A program made the position numbers and the translations under genes. A stretch of 64,000 nucleotides of DNA, taken from Pseudokineococcus marinus (lineage in GTDB: Bacteria; Actinomycetota; Actinomycetes; Actinomycetales; Quadrisphaeraceae). Within the stretch, counting starts at the first letter, position 1, and every line of letters starts with the position of its first letter. The notes beneath the pieces are model-generated. The model was not told the origin of the DNA, searched no databases, and worked only from the letters and a program-made list of their open reading frames with translations. Below are positions 47,316 to 56,826 of the stretch, piece by piece. The stretch lies in the NCBI RefSeq assembly GCF_037482405.1, contig NZ_JBBHZZ010000006.1, positions 124,001-188,000 on the forward strand, written 5' to 3'.

Positions 47316-47618
47316 TCAGCCGCCGCCGAAGACCCACAGGACGGCTCGCCCGAAGACGTAGTCCAGGCCGGAGACGTAGAGCATGACGACGGCCACGAAG
47401 ACGAGCACGACCGAGGTGTAGGTGAGGAGCTCGCGACGCGTGGGGCGCACGACCTTGCGGAGCTCGGCCACCACCTCGCGCAGGAAGCGGACGAGCCGCG
47501 CCCCGGGCCCCGGGCGCTCGGCCTCGGCCCCGCGACGCCGGGCCGGCGAGGAGCCGCCGCCCTCGCCGGAGGCGTCCCCTCCGGGACGGGGGGCGTCGGC
47601 CGCGTCGGCGTGCGTCAC
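47316..47618 (-). CDS. secE: Protein translocase subunit SecE
   Basis: SecE clamps SecY in the translocon. The 100-residue product has an acidic, disordered N-terminus, then the amphipathic helix (RLVRFLREVVAELRKVVRPT) and one transmembrane segment (TYTSVVLVFVAVVMLYVSGL). The start is the GTG at 47618 with CAGGAG 6 bases upstream. It lies between tRNA-Trp and nusG as usual. Confidence 0.96.
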   Translation of the reverse strand: MTHADAADAPRPGGDASGEGGGSSPARRRGAEAERPGPGARLVRFLREVVAELRKVVRPTRRELLTYTSVVLVFVAVVMLYVSGLDYVFGRAVLWVFGGG

Positions 47619-47760
47619 AGGGGCTCCTGCCTGGGGCGTCGGTCGGAGGTCTCGGCGGGGTCGCCCGCCACGGTCGGACCCGCGCGACGGCGCCCGCCTG
47701 GGCGCCCCCCGCGCCGGTCCGCTCGGCTGCCACGCCGACCCCCGGAGGAGCCGACGTCCG

Positions 47761-47833
47761 CAGGGCAGGAGGGACTCGAACCCACAACCGCCGGTTTTGG
47801 AGACCGGTGCGCTACCAATTGCGCCACTGCCCT
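47761..47833 (-). tRNA. trnW: tRNA-Trp (CCA)
   Basis: The 73-base cloverleaf has acceptor AGGGCAG with CTGCCCT, D arm GCGC...GCGC, anticodon loop CTCCAAA (anticodon CCA) and T arm GTGGGTTCGAGTCCC. It precedes secE, the usual actinobacterial place. No CCA is encoded. Confidence 0.96.
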
Positions 47834-47897
47834 TCGGCCACGCGGCCGCCGACCGCGCCCGAGGGCGGCGGACGGCGCACCTGTGCAGCCGACCGTC

Positions 47898-47928
47898 ACT
47901 GTACGCGGCGACCACCGCCGGAGTCGAA
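47898..47928 (-). promoter_or_regulatory. Promoter of tRNA-Trp-secE-nusG
   Basis: On the minus strand TTCGAC (47928-47923) and TACAGT (47903-47898) are 19 bases apart (or TCGACT with 18). The -10 is identical to the one before rplM. It lies 65 bases before the tRNA. Confidence 0.5.
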
Positions 47929-48060
47929 CCGCCGAGCCCCGCCGCCCGCCGGCCCCTCGTCGACGCCGGCGCACCGGTCCCCGCCGTCGCGCCCGGGACG
48001 ACGCGGTCCAGCGGCCGGTCCTCCCCGCCCGCGGGGGAACCGCGGTGGGAGGATCGCGGC

Positions 48061-49299
48061 GTGAGCCCCCAGACGGACGCCCCCGCCCCCGCCCCGTCCC
48101 GCGCCCGGGTGTCCGCCCGGGTCGGCGGCATCGCCGAGTCGGCCACCCTGGCCGTCGACGCCCGCGCCAAGGCCCTCAAGGCCGAGGGCCGCCCCGTCAT
48201 CGGCTTCGGCGCGGGCGAGCCCGACTTCCCCACGCCCGCGCCGGTGGTCGAGGCGGCGGTCGCCGCGGCGCGGCGGCCGGAGAACCACCGGTACACCCCC
48301 GCGGCCGGCCTGCCCGAGCTGCGCCGGGCGATCGCCGCCAAGACGGCGCGCGACTCCGGGCTCGAGCTCGACCCGGCGCAGGTGCTCGTCACCAACGGCG
48401 GCAAGCAGGCGGTGTACACGGCCTTCGCGACGCTCCTGGACCCGGGCGACGAGGTGCTCCTGCCGGCCCCCTACTGGACGACCTACCCCGAGGCCGTGCG
48501 CCTGGCGGGCGGGGTGCCCGTCGAGGTGTTCGCCGGTGAGGACGCCGACTACCTCGTGACCGTCGAGCAGCTCGAGGCGGCGCGCACGCCGCGCACCAAG
48601 GTGCTGCTCTTCTGCTCGCCCTCGAACCCCACGGGTGCCGTGTACCCCCGCGAGCAGGTGGAGGCGATCGGCCGCTGGGCGCTCGAGCACGGCGTCTGGG
48701 TCGTCACCGACGAGATCTACGAGCACCTGGTCTACGACGGCGCGGAGGCGGCGTCCATGCCCGTCGTCGTGCCCGAGCTGGCGAGCACGTGCGTCGTCCT
48801 CAACGGCGTCGCCAAGACGTACGCCATGACCGGGTGGCGGGTCGGCTGGCTGGCCGGGCCCGCCGACGTCGTCCGCGCCGCCACGAACCTGCAGTCGCAC
48901 CTCACGTCCAACGTGGCCAACGTCTCCCAGCGCGCGGCCGTGGCCGCCCTCGAGAGCGACCTGTCGGCCGTCGCCGCCATGCGGGAGGCCTTCGACCGCC
49001 GCCGCCGGACGATGGTCTCGATGCTGCGCGAGGTGGACGGCGTCGTCTGCCCGATGCCGCGGGGGGCCTTCTACGCCTACCCCAGCGTGCAGGGCCTCCT
49101 CGGTCGCGAGCTGCGCGGACGCACGCCCACCACCTCGGCCGAGCTCGCCGAGCTGGTCCTCGCCGAGGCCGAGGTCGCCGTGGTCCCCGGGGAGGCGTTC
49201 GGCCCCAGCGGCTACCTGCGCCTGTCCTACGCCCTCGGCGACGACGACCTCGTCGAGGGCGTCGGCCGGCTGCAGCGCCTGCTCGCCGAGGCCCGCTGA
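48061..49299 (+). CDS. Pyridoxal-phosphate-dependent aminotransferase, class I (aspartate aminotransferase-like)
   Basis: The 412-residue product belongs to fold-type I aminotransferases of the AspC/AAT Igamma group. It has GFGAGEPDFPTP at the N-terminus, the PLP contacts in NGGKQAVYTAF and SPSNPTGAVY, VTDEIYEHLVYDG, and the Schiff-base Lys252 in NGVAKTYAMTGWRVG. The start is the GTG at 48061, with GGGAGGA 8 bases upstream. In other actinobacteria an aminotransferase often lies beside the secE region, divergent, as here. Aspartate is the likely substrate, but this is by family only. Confidence 0.9.
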   Translation: MSPQTDAPAPAPSRARVSARVGGIAESATLAVDARAKALKAEGRPVIGFGAGEPDFPTPAPVVEAAVAAARRPENHRYTPAAGLPELRRAIAAKTARDSGLELDPAQVLVTNGGKQAVYTAFATLLDPGDEVLLPAPYWTTYPEAVRLAGGVPVEVFAGEDADYLVTVEQLEAARTPRTKVLLFCSPSNPTGAVYPREQVEAIGRWALEHGVWVVTDEIYEHLVYDGAEAASMPVVVPELASTCVVLNGVAKTYAMTGWRVGWLAGPADVVRAATNLQSHLTSNVANVSQRAAVAALESDLSAVAAMREAFDRRRRTMVSMLREVDGVVCPMPRGAFYAYPSVQGLLGRELRGRTPTTSAELAELVLAEAEVAVVPGEAFGPSGYLRLSYALGDDDLVEGVGRLQRLLAEAR

Positions 49300-49348
49300 G
49301 GGCCGCCCCCAGGGGAGGCGCCGGCGGGCAGCGCCGGCGGGAGGGGCC

Positions 49349-50083
49349 TCAGGCCACGGGCGCGACGTCGTCCGCGGCGAGGGCGGCGGCCAGCTGCTCG
49401 GCCAGGGGGCCCGGCAGCCGGTCGGCCAGCTGGCGGGACAGGGCCCCCTCGAGCGCGGCGAGGTCGACGACGTCGGCCGCGGCGCCGTCGAGGCGCTCGC
49501 TGAGGGCGTCCGCACCCGGGGAGGCGACCACGAGCCGGCCCCGCTCGGCGAGGTCGGCGAAGATGCCGTCGTTGCTCATGACGACGACGCGCAGCGGCTC
49601 GGCGGACGCGGGCACGTCCGCCGCGACCGCCAGCAGCTCGTGGTCGGCGAGGTCGCTGCCGTCGTCCACGGCGCGCACCGCGCCCGCCCACTCGGCGAGG
49701 TGCGGGGCGGCCCGTCCGGCGGCGCCGTGCTGGCCGGAGATGCCGACCACGTCGGCCTGGCGGGCCAGCCGGACGACGACCGACATGCGCGCCCGCCAGC
49801 GCACGGGTCCGGCGCGCAGGTTGTCGAGGTCGGCGAGGAGGACCTTCGCCCCCTCCCCCTCCCCCCACAGCGGGTCCTGGTCCAGCCAGGCGCCGACGGC
49901 GTCGCCCAGCGGGTCGGGCTCGGCCGCCGCGACCGGCAGGACGGGCTCGCCGACGGGCTCCGAGGCGACCGGCCGACGGCGCTCGGGCCGGCGGGGCTCC
50001 GGCGCGGCGGGCAGGTCGTCGAGCCGGAACCACTCGTAGTCGGCCCACTCGCCCCGCGCTCCACCCAGTCCCACGCCGCGCAT
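49349..50083 (-). CDS. NYN/PIN-like domain protein (putative RNase)
   Basis: The 244-residue product has no clear name. Residues from about 80 resemble a NYN (PIN-fold) nuclease: LLADLDNLR gives the first acidic pair with Asn, DGSDLADHELL the second, and VVVMSNDGIFADLA the SxD motif. The first 75 residues are Pro/Arg-rich and probably disordered. It is convergent with the aminotransferase and separated by a repeat and hairpin from the gene at 50231-50818. The function call is by motif only. Confidence 0.55.
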   Translation of the reverse strand: MRGVGLGGARGEWADYEWFRLDDLPAAPEPRRPERRRPVASEPVGEPVLPVAAAEPDPLGDAVGAWLDQDPLWGEGEGAKVLLADLDNLRAGPVRWRARMSVVVRLARQADVVGISGQHGAAGRAAPHLAEWAGAVRAVDDGSDLADHELLAVAADVPASAEPLRVVVMSNDGIFADLAERGRLVVASPGADALSERLDGAAADVVDLAALEGALSRQLADRLPGPLAEQLAAALAADDVAPVA

Positions 50084-50151
50084 GCTCCCACCTGCGGGGC
50101 CGTCGGGCGGCGCGGCCGCGCGGCGGCGACGCGCGTCCGCCGGTGCCGAGG

Positions 50152-50196
50152 ACGAGGGCCCCGACGACGAGGGCCCCGACGACGAGGGCCCCGCGA
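50152..50196. repeat. 15-bp tandem repeats of a terminator arm
   Basis: Three head-to-tail copies of a 15-base unit (GACGAGGGCCCCGAC; the last ends CGCG) lie beside and within the hairpin at 50182-50218. Only the last copy has the matching opposite arm, so the arm was probably duplicated by slippage. Confidence 0.75.
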
Positions 50197-50218
50197 CCGG
50201 TGGTCGCGGGGCCCTCGT
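50182..50218 (-). terminator. Terminator hairpin after the membrane-protein gene
   Basis: A perfect 17-bp stem (ACGAGGGCCCCGCGACC and its complement) with a GGT loop starts 12 bases after the stop codon at 50231. Confidence 0.8.
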
Positions 50219-50230
50219 GCGGAGGACGGG

Positions 50231-50818
50231 TCAGGCGCAGCCGAAGCCCTGCAGCGGCAGGCCCTGCTCCTGGGAGGTGAGGGTGGCGATGTCGACGGGG
50301 TCGGCCGACAGCACCCACACCGACAGGAGCCAGACGACGACGACGAGGACGCCGACCACGACGCCCGCGACGCCGACGGCCCCGCCCCAGCGCGAGGAGC
50401 GGGACAGCGCGATGCCGACGGCGGACAGGACCACCGCGACGACGGCGAGCAGGAGCGCCGTGAGGTAGCCGTCGACGCCCGTGGCCACGGCGCCCACCGG
50501 GTCGGGCGTGCACTCGCGGACGGCGGACTCGGTGCCCGCGAAGAAGAGGGCGAGGAGGCCGGTGAGGAGGCCCGCCAGGGCGAGGCCCGGGCCCGCCGAC
50601 CCGCCGCCGGACCGCTCGTCCTCGACGACGAGGACGTCGCCGTCCTCCGCGCCGTCGACGACGCCGTCGCCGTCCAGGTCGGTCGCCGTGCCGGCGGGGC
50701 GGGCCGCCGCGCCCGTCGCCGGGCCGGTCGTCGTCGCGCCCCCCGCGGCGGTGTCGGGGGCGGTGGGGTCGGTCGGGTCGGCGGGCGTCCGCCGGGTGCT
50801 GTCGTCAGGGGTGCTCAT
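50231..50818 (-). CDS. Membrane protein with a Ca-binding-loop-like motif, function unknown
   Basis: The 195-residue product starts with a 65-residue Thr/Pro/Ala-rich segment that contains DLDGDGVVDGAEDGD, similar to an EF-hand or dockerin calcium loop. Three hydrophobic segments follow (about residues 73-92, 115-138 and 144-168), then a short tail ending GLPLQGFGCA. I do not recognise the family. It lies divergent from the CbiX-like gene. Confidence 0.6.
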   Translation of the reverse strand: MSTPDDSTRRTPADPTDPTAPDTAAGGATTTGPATGAAARPAGTATDLDGDGVVDGAEDGDVLVVEDERSGGGSAGPGLALAGLLTGLLALFFAGTESAVRECTPDPVGAVATGVDGYLTALLLAVVAVVLSAVGIALSRSSRWGGAVGVAGVVVGVLVVVVWLLSVWVLSADPVDIATLTSQEQGLPLQGFGCA

Positions 50819-51019
50819 GGGGCGATCCTCGCAGCCGCGGACCGCGGCGCCCCCGTGGGCGCGCCGCCGGGAGCAGGTCCGCAGGCGGCGCCCAGGAGCC
50901 GCCCAGCGGCGGAGGACGTCCCCCGCCGAGGTGCCGCCGCCCCGCCCGCCGCACCGCCACGCCGTCCGACGCGGGGCGCCGGGGGACCGTCGCCGCGCCA
51001 CGGGTGCCACCATCGGCGG

Positions 51020-51826
51020 GTGGACCCCCTCCCCCGCGACGCCGGCCGGGACGACGAGGAGCCCGTGCTCGTCCTCTGCGCCCACGGCACGCGCGGCCCG
51101 CTCGGCCGGCGCACCGTCGGCGCGCTCGTGGGCGCCCTCGGGCGCCAGCGCCCCGGCACGGCCGTCCGCGCCGCCTTCGTCGACGTCCAGCCGCCCGCCG
51201 TCGCCGACGTCGTGGCGGGGCTCGCGGGCGGGGGCGACGTCGTCGTGGTGCCCGTGCTGCTGTCCGCCGGCTACCACGTGGGCTCCGACGTCGCGCGGGC
51301 CGTCGCCCCGTGGCCGCGCGCCGTCTCCGCGGGGCCGCTGGGGCCCCACCCGCTGCTCGACGCCGTCCTCGCCGACCGCCTCGCCGAGGCGGGAGCCGCG
51401 CCCGCCGACCCCGTCGTCCTCGCGGTGGCCGGCTCGAGCGACCCCCGCTCGGCGCGCGACACCGAGCGCGTCGCGGCGGCGCTGCGGGGGCGACGGGAGG
51501 GCGCGGTCGTCGTCGGGTACGGGGCGGCGGCGGACCCGCGCGTGCCCGAGGCCGTGGCCGCCCTGCGCGCGGCGTCCCCCGCCGGCGCGCGCGTCGTCGT
51601 GGCCTCCTACCTGCTGGGGCCCGGCCACTTCCACGACCGCCTGGCCGCGGCCGGCGCCGACGCCGTCGCCGCGCCGCTGCTCACCGCCCCGGACGGGGGC
51701 CTGGAGCCGCGGGTCCTCGCCGCCGTCTGGTCGCGCTACGACGACGCGGTCGCGGGGAGGGGTCCGGAGCGCCTGCCGCGGACGTCGCCGGAGCGGGAGC
51801 CGGCGGCCGGGACGAGCGGCCGGTAG
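51020..51826 (+). CDS. CbiX/SirB-family sirohydrochlorin chelatase-like protein
   Basis: The family inserts Co or Fe into sirohydrochlorin for cobalamin or siroheme. The 268-residue product has two CbiX-like halves: VLVLCAHGTRGPLGRRTV with the active-site His near residue 25 and VVVVPVLLSAGYHVGSDV, and then VVLAVAGSSDPRSARDTER and VVVASYLLGPGHFHDRLAAAGA. The start is the GTG at 51020. No other siroheme or cobalamin gene is nearby, so the metal and pathway remain open. Confidence 0.8.
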   Translation: MDPLPRDAGRDDEEPVLVLCAHGTRGPLGRRTVGALVGALGRQRPGTAVRAAFVDVQPPAVADVVAGLAGGGDVVVVPVLLSAGYHVGSDVARAVAPWPRAVSAGPLGPHPLLDAVLADRLAEAGAAPADPVVLAVAGSSDPRSARDTERVAAALRGRREGAVVVGYGAAADPRVPEAVAALRAASPAGARVVVASYLLGPGHFHDRLAAAGADAVAAPLLTAPDGGLEPRVLAAVWSRYDDAVAGRGPERLPRTSPEREPAAGTSGR

Positions 51827-51845
51827 CCCCGGCCGAGCGGGCGGC

Positions 51846-53122
<1,277 letters not shown>

Positions 53123-53195
53123 CGGTCCAGGGTAGGCGGGCTGCCGCCACCCCCGACGAGGCCGTCCTCGAGCCCGCCGCAGGGACGAGCAGTTC

Positions 53196-53209
53196 ACAAC
53201 AGGTCTTGT
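53196..53209. promoter_or_regulatory. Possible operator of the ArsR-type gene
   Basis: ACAA, six bases, TTGT form an imperfect palindrome (10 of 14 positions symmetrical) that overlaps the -35 box of the promoter at 53206-53234. The position suits autorepression by the adjacent regulator. Confidence 0.4.
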
Positions 53210-53234
53210 ACGACGTCTCTTGCGGGTCTAGCGT
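53206..53234 (+). promoter_or_regulatory. Promoter of the ArsR-MFS pair
   Basis: TTGTAC (53206-53211) and TAGCGT (53229-53234) are 17 bases apart. The expected start of transcription coincides with the GTG at 53242, so the mRNA is probably leaderless. Confidence 0.55.
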
Positions 53235-53241
53235 CCCGCCC

Positions 53242-53841
53242 GTGACCACTGACGACGCCGCGCCCGCGCCGCCGGAGCTGCCCACGGGCTCCACCCGCGT
53301 CACCGACCCCCGCGCCATGCGGGCGCTCGCGCACCCCGTCCGCCTGCGGCTCCTCGGCGAGCTGCGCGTCCGCGGCCCGCAGAGCGTCGGCATGCTCGGC
53401 GAGCTCCTCGACGAGCCGCCGGGCTCCGTGAGCTACCACGTCGGCGTGCTGGCGCGGCACGGCTTCGTCCTCGAGGCCCCGGAGCGGGCGCGCGACCGGC
53501 GCGAGCGCTGGTGGCGGGCCGCCGCCCGGACGACGAGCTTCGACCCGGCCGAGGCCCACGACGACCCCGAGCGGCGGCTGGCGATGGACGGCCTCCGGCG
53601 CGCCGTCCACGACCGCTACGCGGCGCTGCTCGAGGAGCACCTCGCCGCCGAGCCGGCCATGCCGCGGGAGTGGGTCGCCGCGTCGACGAGCGGCGACGAG
53701 CAGCTCTCCCTCACGCTCGACCAGCTCGTCGGGCTGCGGCACGAGCTGCACGACCTCGCGCACCGCTGGGCCGCGCGCAGCGACGCGTCGGCCCCCGGAG
53801 CCCGGCGCGTCTCGCTCGTCTACCACGGGCTCCCCTGGTGA
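53242..53841 (+). CDS. ArsR/HTH_20-type transcriptional regulator
   Basis: The 199-residue product has a winged-helix domain (RAMRALAHPVRLRLLGELRV through ELLDEPPGSVSYHVGVLARHGFV) at about residues 22-75 and a helical C-terminal half (DQLVGLRHELHDLAHRW) that may dimerise or bind a ligand. No Cys-based metal site is visible. The start GTG at 53242 has no Shine-Dalgarno sequence, in line with a leaderless transcript. The stop overlaps the GTG of the following MFS gene, so it probably controls that transporter. Confidence 0.85.
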   Translation: MTTDDAAPAPPELPTGSTRVTDPRAMRALAHPVRLRLLGELRVRGPQSVGMLGELLDEPPGSVSYHVGVLARHGFVLEAPERARDRRERWWRAAARTTSFDPAEAHDDPERRLAMDGLRRAVHDRYAALLEEHLAAEPAMPREWVAASTSGDEQLSLTLDQLVGLRHELHDLAHRWAARSDASAPGARRVSLVYHGLPW

Positions 53842-55232
53842 CGGCGCCCGCCGGCCCACCCGTCGGCTCGGCCGGCGGCCCCGACCGGCCGCCCCTGGGC
53901 GCGGACGCCGCCCGACGGCGCTACGTGGCGCTCACCGCCCTCCGGTGGTTCCCCACGGGGCTGCTCGTGCCCGTCCTCGTGCTCCTCGCCGTCGACCGCG
54001 GCCTGTCGCTCACCGAGGTGGGCCTCGTGGCCGCCGCCCAGGGCGTCGTCGTCCTGCTCCTGGAGCTGCCGACCGGTGGGCTGGCGGACGCGCTGGGGCG
54101 CCGGCCGCTGCTCGTCGTCGCGGGGATCGTCGGCACGGCGGCCCTCGCGGTGCTCCTCGTCGCCGGCTCCCCTGCCGTGTACGCCGCCGCCTTCGCCCTC
54201 ATGGGGGTCTGGCGGGCGCTCGACTCGGGCCCGCTGCAGTCCTGGTACGTCGACGCGGCCCTCGCGGCGGACACGGACCCGCGCGGGGCAGGTGGCGGGC
54301 CCGGCGGTGCGCAGGAGCGCGTCGAGGCGGGCGTCGCCCGGGGCGCCGTCGCCCTCAACGCCGCCGTGGGCGCCGGGGCGCTCGCCTCCGGGGGTCTCGT
54401 CGCGGCGGCCCCCGCGCTGGGGTGGCCGGGCGCGCCCCTGGCCCTGCCCGTCGCCGTCGCCCTCGTCGTCAGCGCGGCGGGCGTGCTGGCGGTGGCCCTC
54501 CTCGTGCGCGAAGCCCCGCGACGGGCCGACGGCGCCCGCGGGCGCCGCGCGCTCACCGGGGCGGTGCGCGACGTGCCGCGGACGGTGCTCGGAGGGCTGC
54601 GCGCGGCCCGGGGATCGCGGGTGCTGCTCGCCCTCCTCGCCGTCGAGGCGTGCTGGGGGTTCGGCATGGTCGCCTTCGAGACGCTCACGCCCCCGCGGCT
54701 CGCGGAGGTGCTCGCCGGGTCGGTGGCGGCGGGCACCGAGCGCGCCGGCCAGCTCATGGGGCCCGTCAGCGCGGCCGGCTGGCTCGCGGCCGCCGTCGGG
54801 GCGACGGCGGCGGCGGGACTGGCGCGACGGTTCGGCACCGCCGTCGTCGCGGGGGCGCTCCGGGTGGTGCAGGGGGCGACCGTCGTCGGGCTCGCCCTCC
54901 TGGCCGGGCCCGTCGGCGTCGTGACGGCCTACCTCGCCTGCTACGCCGTGCACGGGGCGAGCAACCCGCTGCACGCGGCGCTGCTGCACCGGCAGGCGAC
55001 GCGCGAGAACCGCACGGTGGTGCTGTCGATGAACTCCATGGTCGCCCAGCCCGCCGGCGCCCTCGGGGCGGTGGTGCTCGGCGCGCTCGCCGACGGCGCC
55101 TCGCTGGGCGCCGCCATGCTCGTCGGGGCCGTCGTGCTCGCGCTCGCGGCGCCCCTCTACCTGCCCGCCCGCCGGCAGGAGCGCGAGCGCGCCGACGTCC
55201 TCAGCGCCGCACGACCGCCCGCGCCCGCGTGA
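53838..55232 (+). CDS. MFS transporter
   Basis: The 464-residue product has about 12 hydrophobic segments and the motif GGLADALGRRPLLVVAG between segments 2 and 3, typical of major facilitator drug/proton antiporters. The middle loop is Gly/Ala-rich. It starts with the GTG at 53838 that overlaps the regulator stop (GTGA), so the two are coupled. The 3' end overlaps the convergent hadB-like gene by 32 bases. Substrate unknown; local regulation suggests an inducible efflux pump (inference). Confidence 0.85.
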   Translation: MTAPAGPPVGSAGGPDRPPLGADAARRRYVALTALRWFPTGLLVPVLVLLAVDRGLSLTEVGLVAAAQGVVVLLLELPTGGLADALGRRPLLVVAGIVGTAALAVLLVAGSPAVYAAAFALMGVWRALDSGPLQSWYVDAALAADTDPRGAGGGPGGAQERVEAGVARGAVALNAAVGAGALASGGLVAAAPALGWPGAPLALPVAVALVVSAAGVLAVALLVREAPRRADGARGRRALTGAVRDVPRTVLGGLRAARGSRVLLALLAVEACWGFGMVAFETLTPPRLAEVLAGSVAAGTERAGQLMGPVSAAGWLAAAVGATAAAGLARRFGTAVVAGALRVVQGATVVGLALLAGPVGVVTAYLACYAVHGASNPLHAALLHRQATRENRTVVLSMNSMVAQPAGALGAVVLGALADGASLGAAMLVGAVVLALAAPLYLPARRQERERADVLSAARPPAPA

Positions 55233-55656
55233 GCACGGAGACGCCGGCGCACGTCGCGGTGAGGTCGAGGCGGACCGTCCCGGGCCTGGCCGGGGCGTCC
55301 CCCTCGGCCGGGGCCCCCTCGTCGAGCGCGCCGACGACGGCGACGACCTCGACCTCGGTGCCCTCCTCGGGCACGACGACCGGCTTGGTGAAGCGGACGC
55401 CGAAGCTGGCCACGCGGCCCGGGTCGCCGCCGCACCAGTCCTGCACGACCCGGCCGGCGAGGGCCATGGTGAACATGCCGTGGGCGATGACGCCCGGCAG
55501 CCCCACGCCCACCGCCGTGCGCTCGCTCCAGTGGATGGGGTTGAAGTCCCCGCTCGCGCCCGCGTAGCGGACGAGGTCCGCCCGGTGCACCGAGAAGGTC
55601 CGGCGGGCGACCTCCTGCCCGACCTCGAGCCGCTGGTCGTCAGCCGTCGCGCTCAC
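55201..55656 (-). CDS. MaoC-type (R)-hydratase, HadB-like
   Basis: The 151-residue product is a hot-dog fold hydratase with the motif GDFNPIHW (catalytic Asp and His) and GVIAHGMFTMALAGRVV. In mycobacteria the neighbouring HadA-HadB pair dehydrates 3-hydroxyacyl-ACP in FAS-II; its substrate in this organism is not known. The GTG start overlaps the stop of the preceding gene by 4 bases. It is convergent with and overlaps the MFS gene. Confidence 0.85.
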   Translation of the reverse strand: MSATADDQRLEVGQEVARRTFSVHRADLVRYAGASGDFNPIHWSERTAVGVGLPGVIAHGMFTMALAGRVVQDWCGGDPGRVASFGVRFTKPVVVPEEGTEVEVVAVVGALDEGAPAEGDAPARPGTVRLDLTATCAGVSVLTRARAVVRR

Positions 55657-56177
55657 GCGCCCTCCTCCTGGGTCCGCGGCGTCGGGGTCTCGGGAGCCCG
55701 GACGACGAGCACCGACGTGGCCGTGCAGACCGGCTCGCCGCTCTCGGTGGCGATCTCGTTGCGCGTCGTGACGATGGCGTTGCCCGCGGCGACGCGGACG
55801 CCGTCGACGTGCAGCGTCGTCACGAGCCGGTCGCCGACGACGACGGGCCGGTGGTGGGTGAAGGACTGCTCGCCGTGGACGACCCGCGTGAAGTCCACCC
55901 CGGCCGCCGGGTCGGCGAGGAAGCGGGCGTCGCTGCGCTGGGCGAGGACGACGGCGAAGGTCGGCGGCGCGACGGCGTCCGCGTGGCCGAGGGCCCGGGC
56001 CGCCGCGGCGTCGACGTGGACGGCGGGCACGTCGGCGGTGGCCAGCGGCCCCCCGAGCACCGTCGCGGAGCCCGCACCGGCGACGGCGCTCGCGAACTCG
56101 CGGACCTTCTCCGCGCTCACCTCGTAGACGTCCTCGGGCGGGTAGGTCCGCCCCACGAAGCTCTGGTCGACGGCCAC
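55653..56177 (-). CDS. MaoC N-terminal-type dehydratase, HadA-like (UPF0336)
   Basis: The 174-residue product has FVGRTYPPEDVYEVSAEKVREFA and PPTFAVVLAQRS of the UPF0336 family and HGEQSFTHHRPVVVGDRLVTT, but lacks the Asp-His catalytic motif, as in HadA, which pairs with a catalytic HadB. It starts with the GTG at 56177 (GGAGGAG 5 bases upstream). The order rpmG-hadA-hadB is conserved in actinobacteria. Confidence 0.88.
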   Translation of the reverse strand: MAVDQSFVGRTYPPEDVYEVSAEKVREFASAVAGAGSATVLGGPLATADVPAVHVDAAAARALGHADAVAPPTFAVVLAQRSDARFLADPAAGVDFTRVVHGEQSFTHHRPVVVGDRLVTTLHVDGVRVAAGNAIVTTRNEIATESGEPVCTATSVLVVRAPETPTPRTQEEGA

Positions 56178-56504
56178 GTCGCTCCTCCGCTGCAGCTGGG
56201 CCGGCCTCCCCGCGCGGGGCGACGCGCGAGGGACGGCCGGTGGGACGACGACGGCGGGGGGGCCNNNNNNNNNNNNNNNNNNNNNNNNNNNNNNNNNNNN
56301 NNNNNNNNNNNNNNNNNNNNNNNNNNNNNNNNNNNNNNNNNNNNNNNNNNNNNNNNNNNNNNNNNNNNNNNNNNNNNNNNNNNNNNNNNNNNGGGGCCGC
56401 CGGGGGCGGCCCCGCCGTCCGGGGTCGTGCTCGGGCTCCGCGGGCCGTCGTCGGCCCGGTGCCCGGGGCCCCTCAGGTGGGCCGAGGGGCTGAGGAGGTG
56501 GTGC
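56178..56504. other. rpmG-hadA spacer with a 128-N assembly gap
   Basis: The N block is 56265-56392. The six bases before it (GGGGCC) equal the six bases after it, so the contigs may overlap. It borders the rpmG hairpin. I see no gene. Confidence 0.7.
56393..56413 (-). terminator. Hairpin after rpmG
   Basis: GGGGCCGCC and GGCGGCCCC form a 9-bp stem with a GGG loop, about 90 bases after the rpmG stop codon and right at the assembly gap. Confidence 0.6.
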
Positions 56505-56675
56505 TCAGCGCGTCTCGCGGTGCGCGGTGTGGTTGCCGCAGCGCGGGCAGAACTTCGCCAGCTCGATCCGGTCGGGGTCGTTGCGGCGGTTCTTCTTGGT
56601 GATGTAGTTGCGCTCCTTGCACACGGTGCACGCGAGCGTGATCTTCGGTCGGACGTCAGCGGTCTTGCTGGCCAC
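56505..56675 (-). CDS. rpmG: 50S ribosomal protein L33 (zinc-binding form)
   Basis: The 56-residue product starts ASKTADVRPKITLACTVC and has two Cys pairs (CTVC and CPRC), so it is the zinc form. The start is the GTG at 56675. It follows tRNA-Met and precedes the hadA-like gene, as in other actinobacteria. Confidence 0.97.
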   Translation of the reverse strand: MASKTADVRPKITLACTVCKERNYITKKNRRNDPDRIELAKFCPRCGNHTAHRETR

Positions 56676-56826
56676 GGCGGGAGCCTCTCGGTGGGTCGTC
56701 GGTGCGGGCGGTGCTCGTCGGCGGTGCCGCCCGTCCCCTCGCAGGAGGTGCAACACCCGAGCGGCTGGCGCCCTTCCGACGGCGGCCCGGGACGGGCCCG
56801 GCGCCGTCGGCGGCGAGCCGCAGGCG

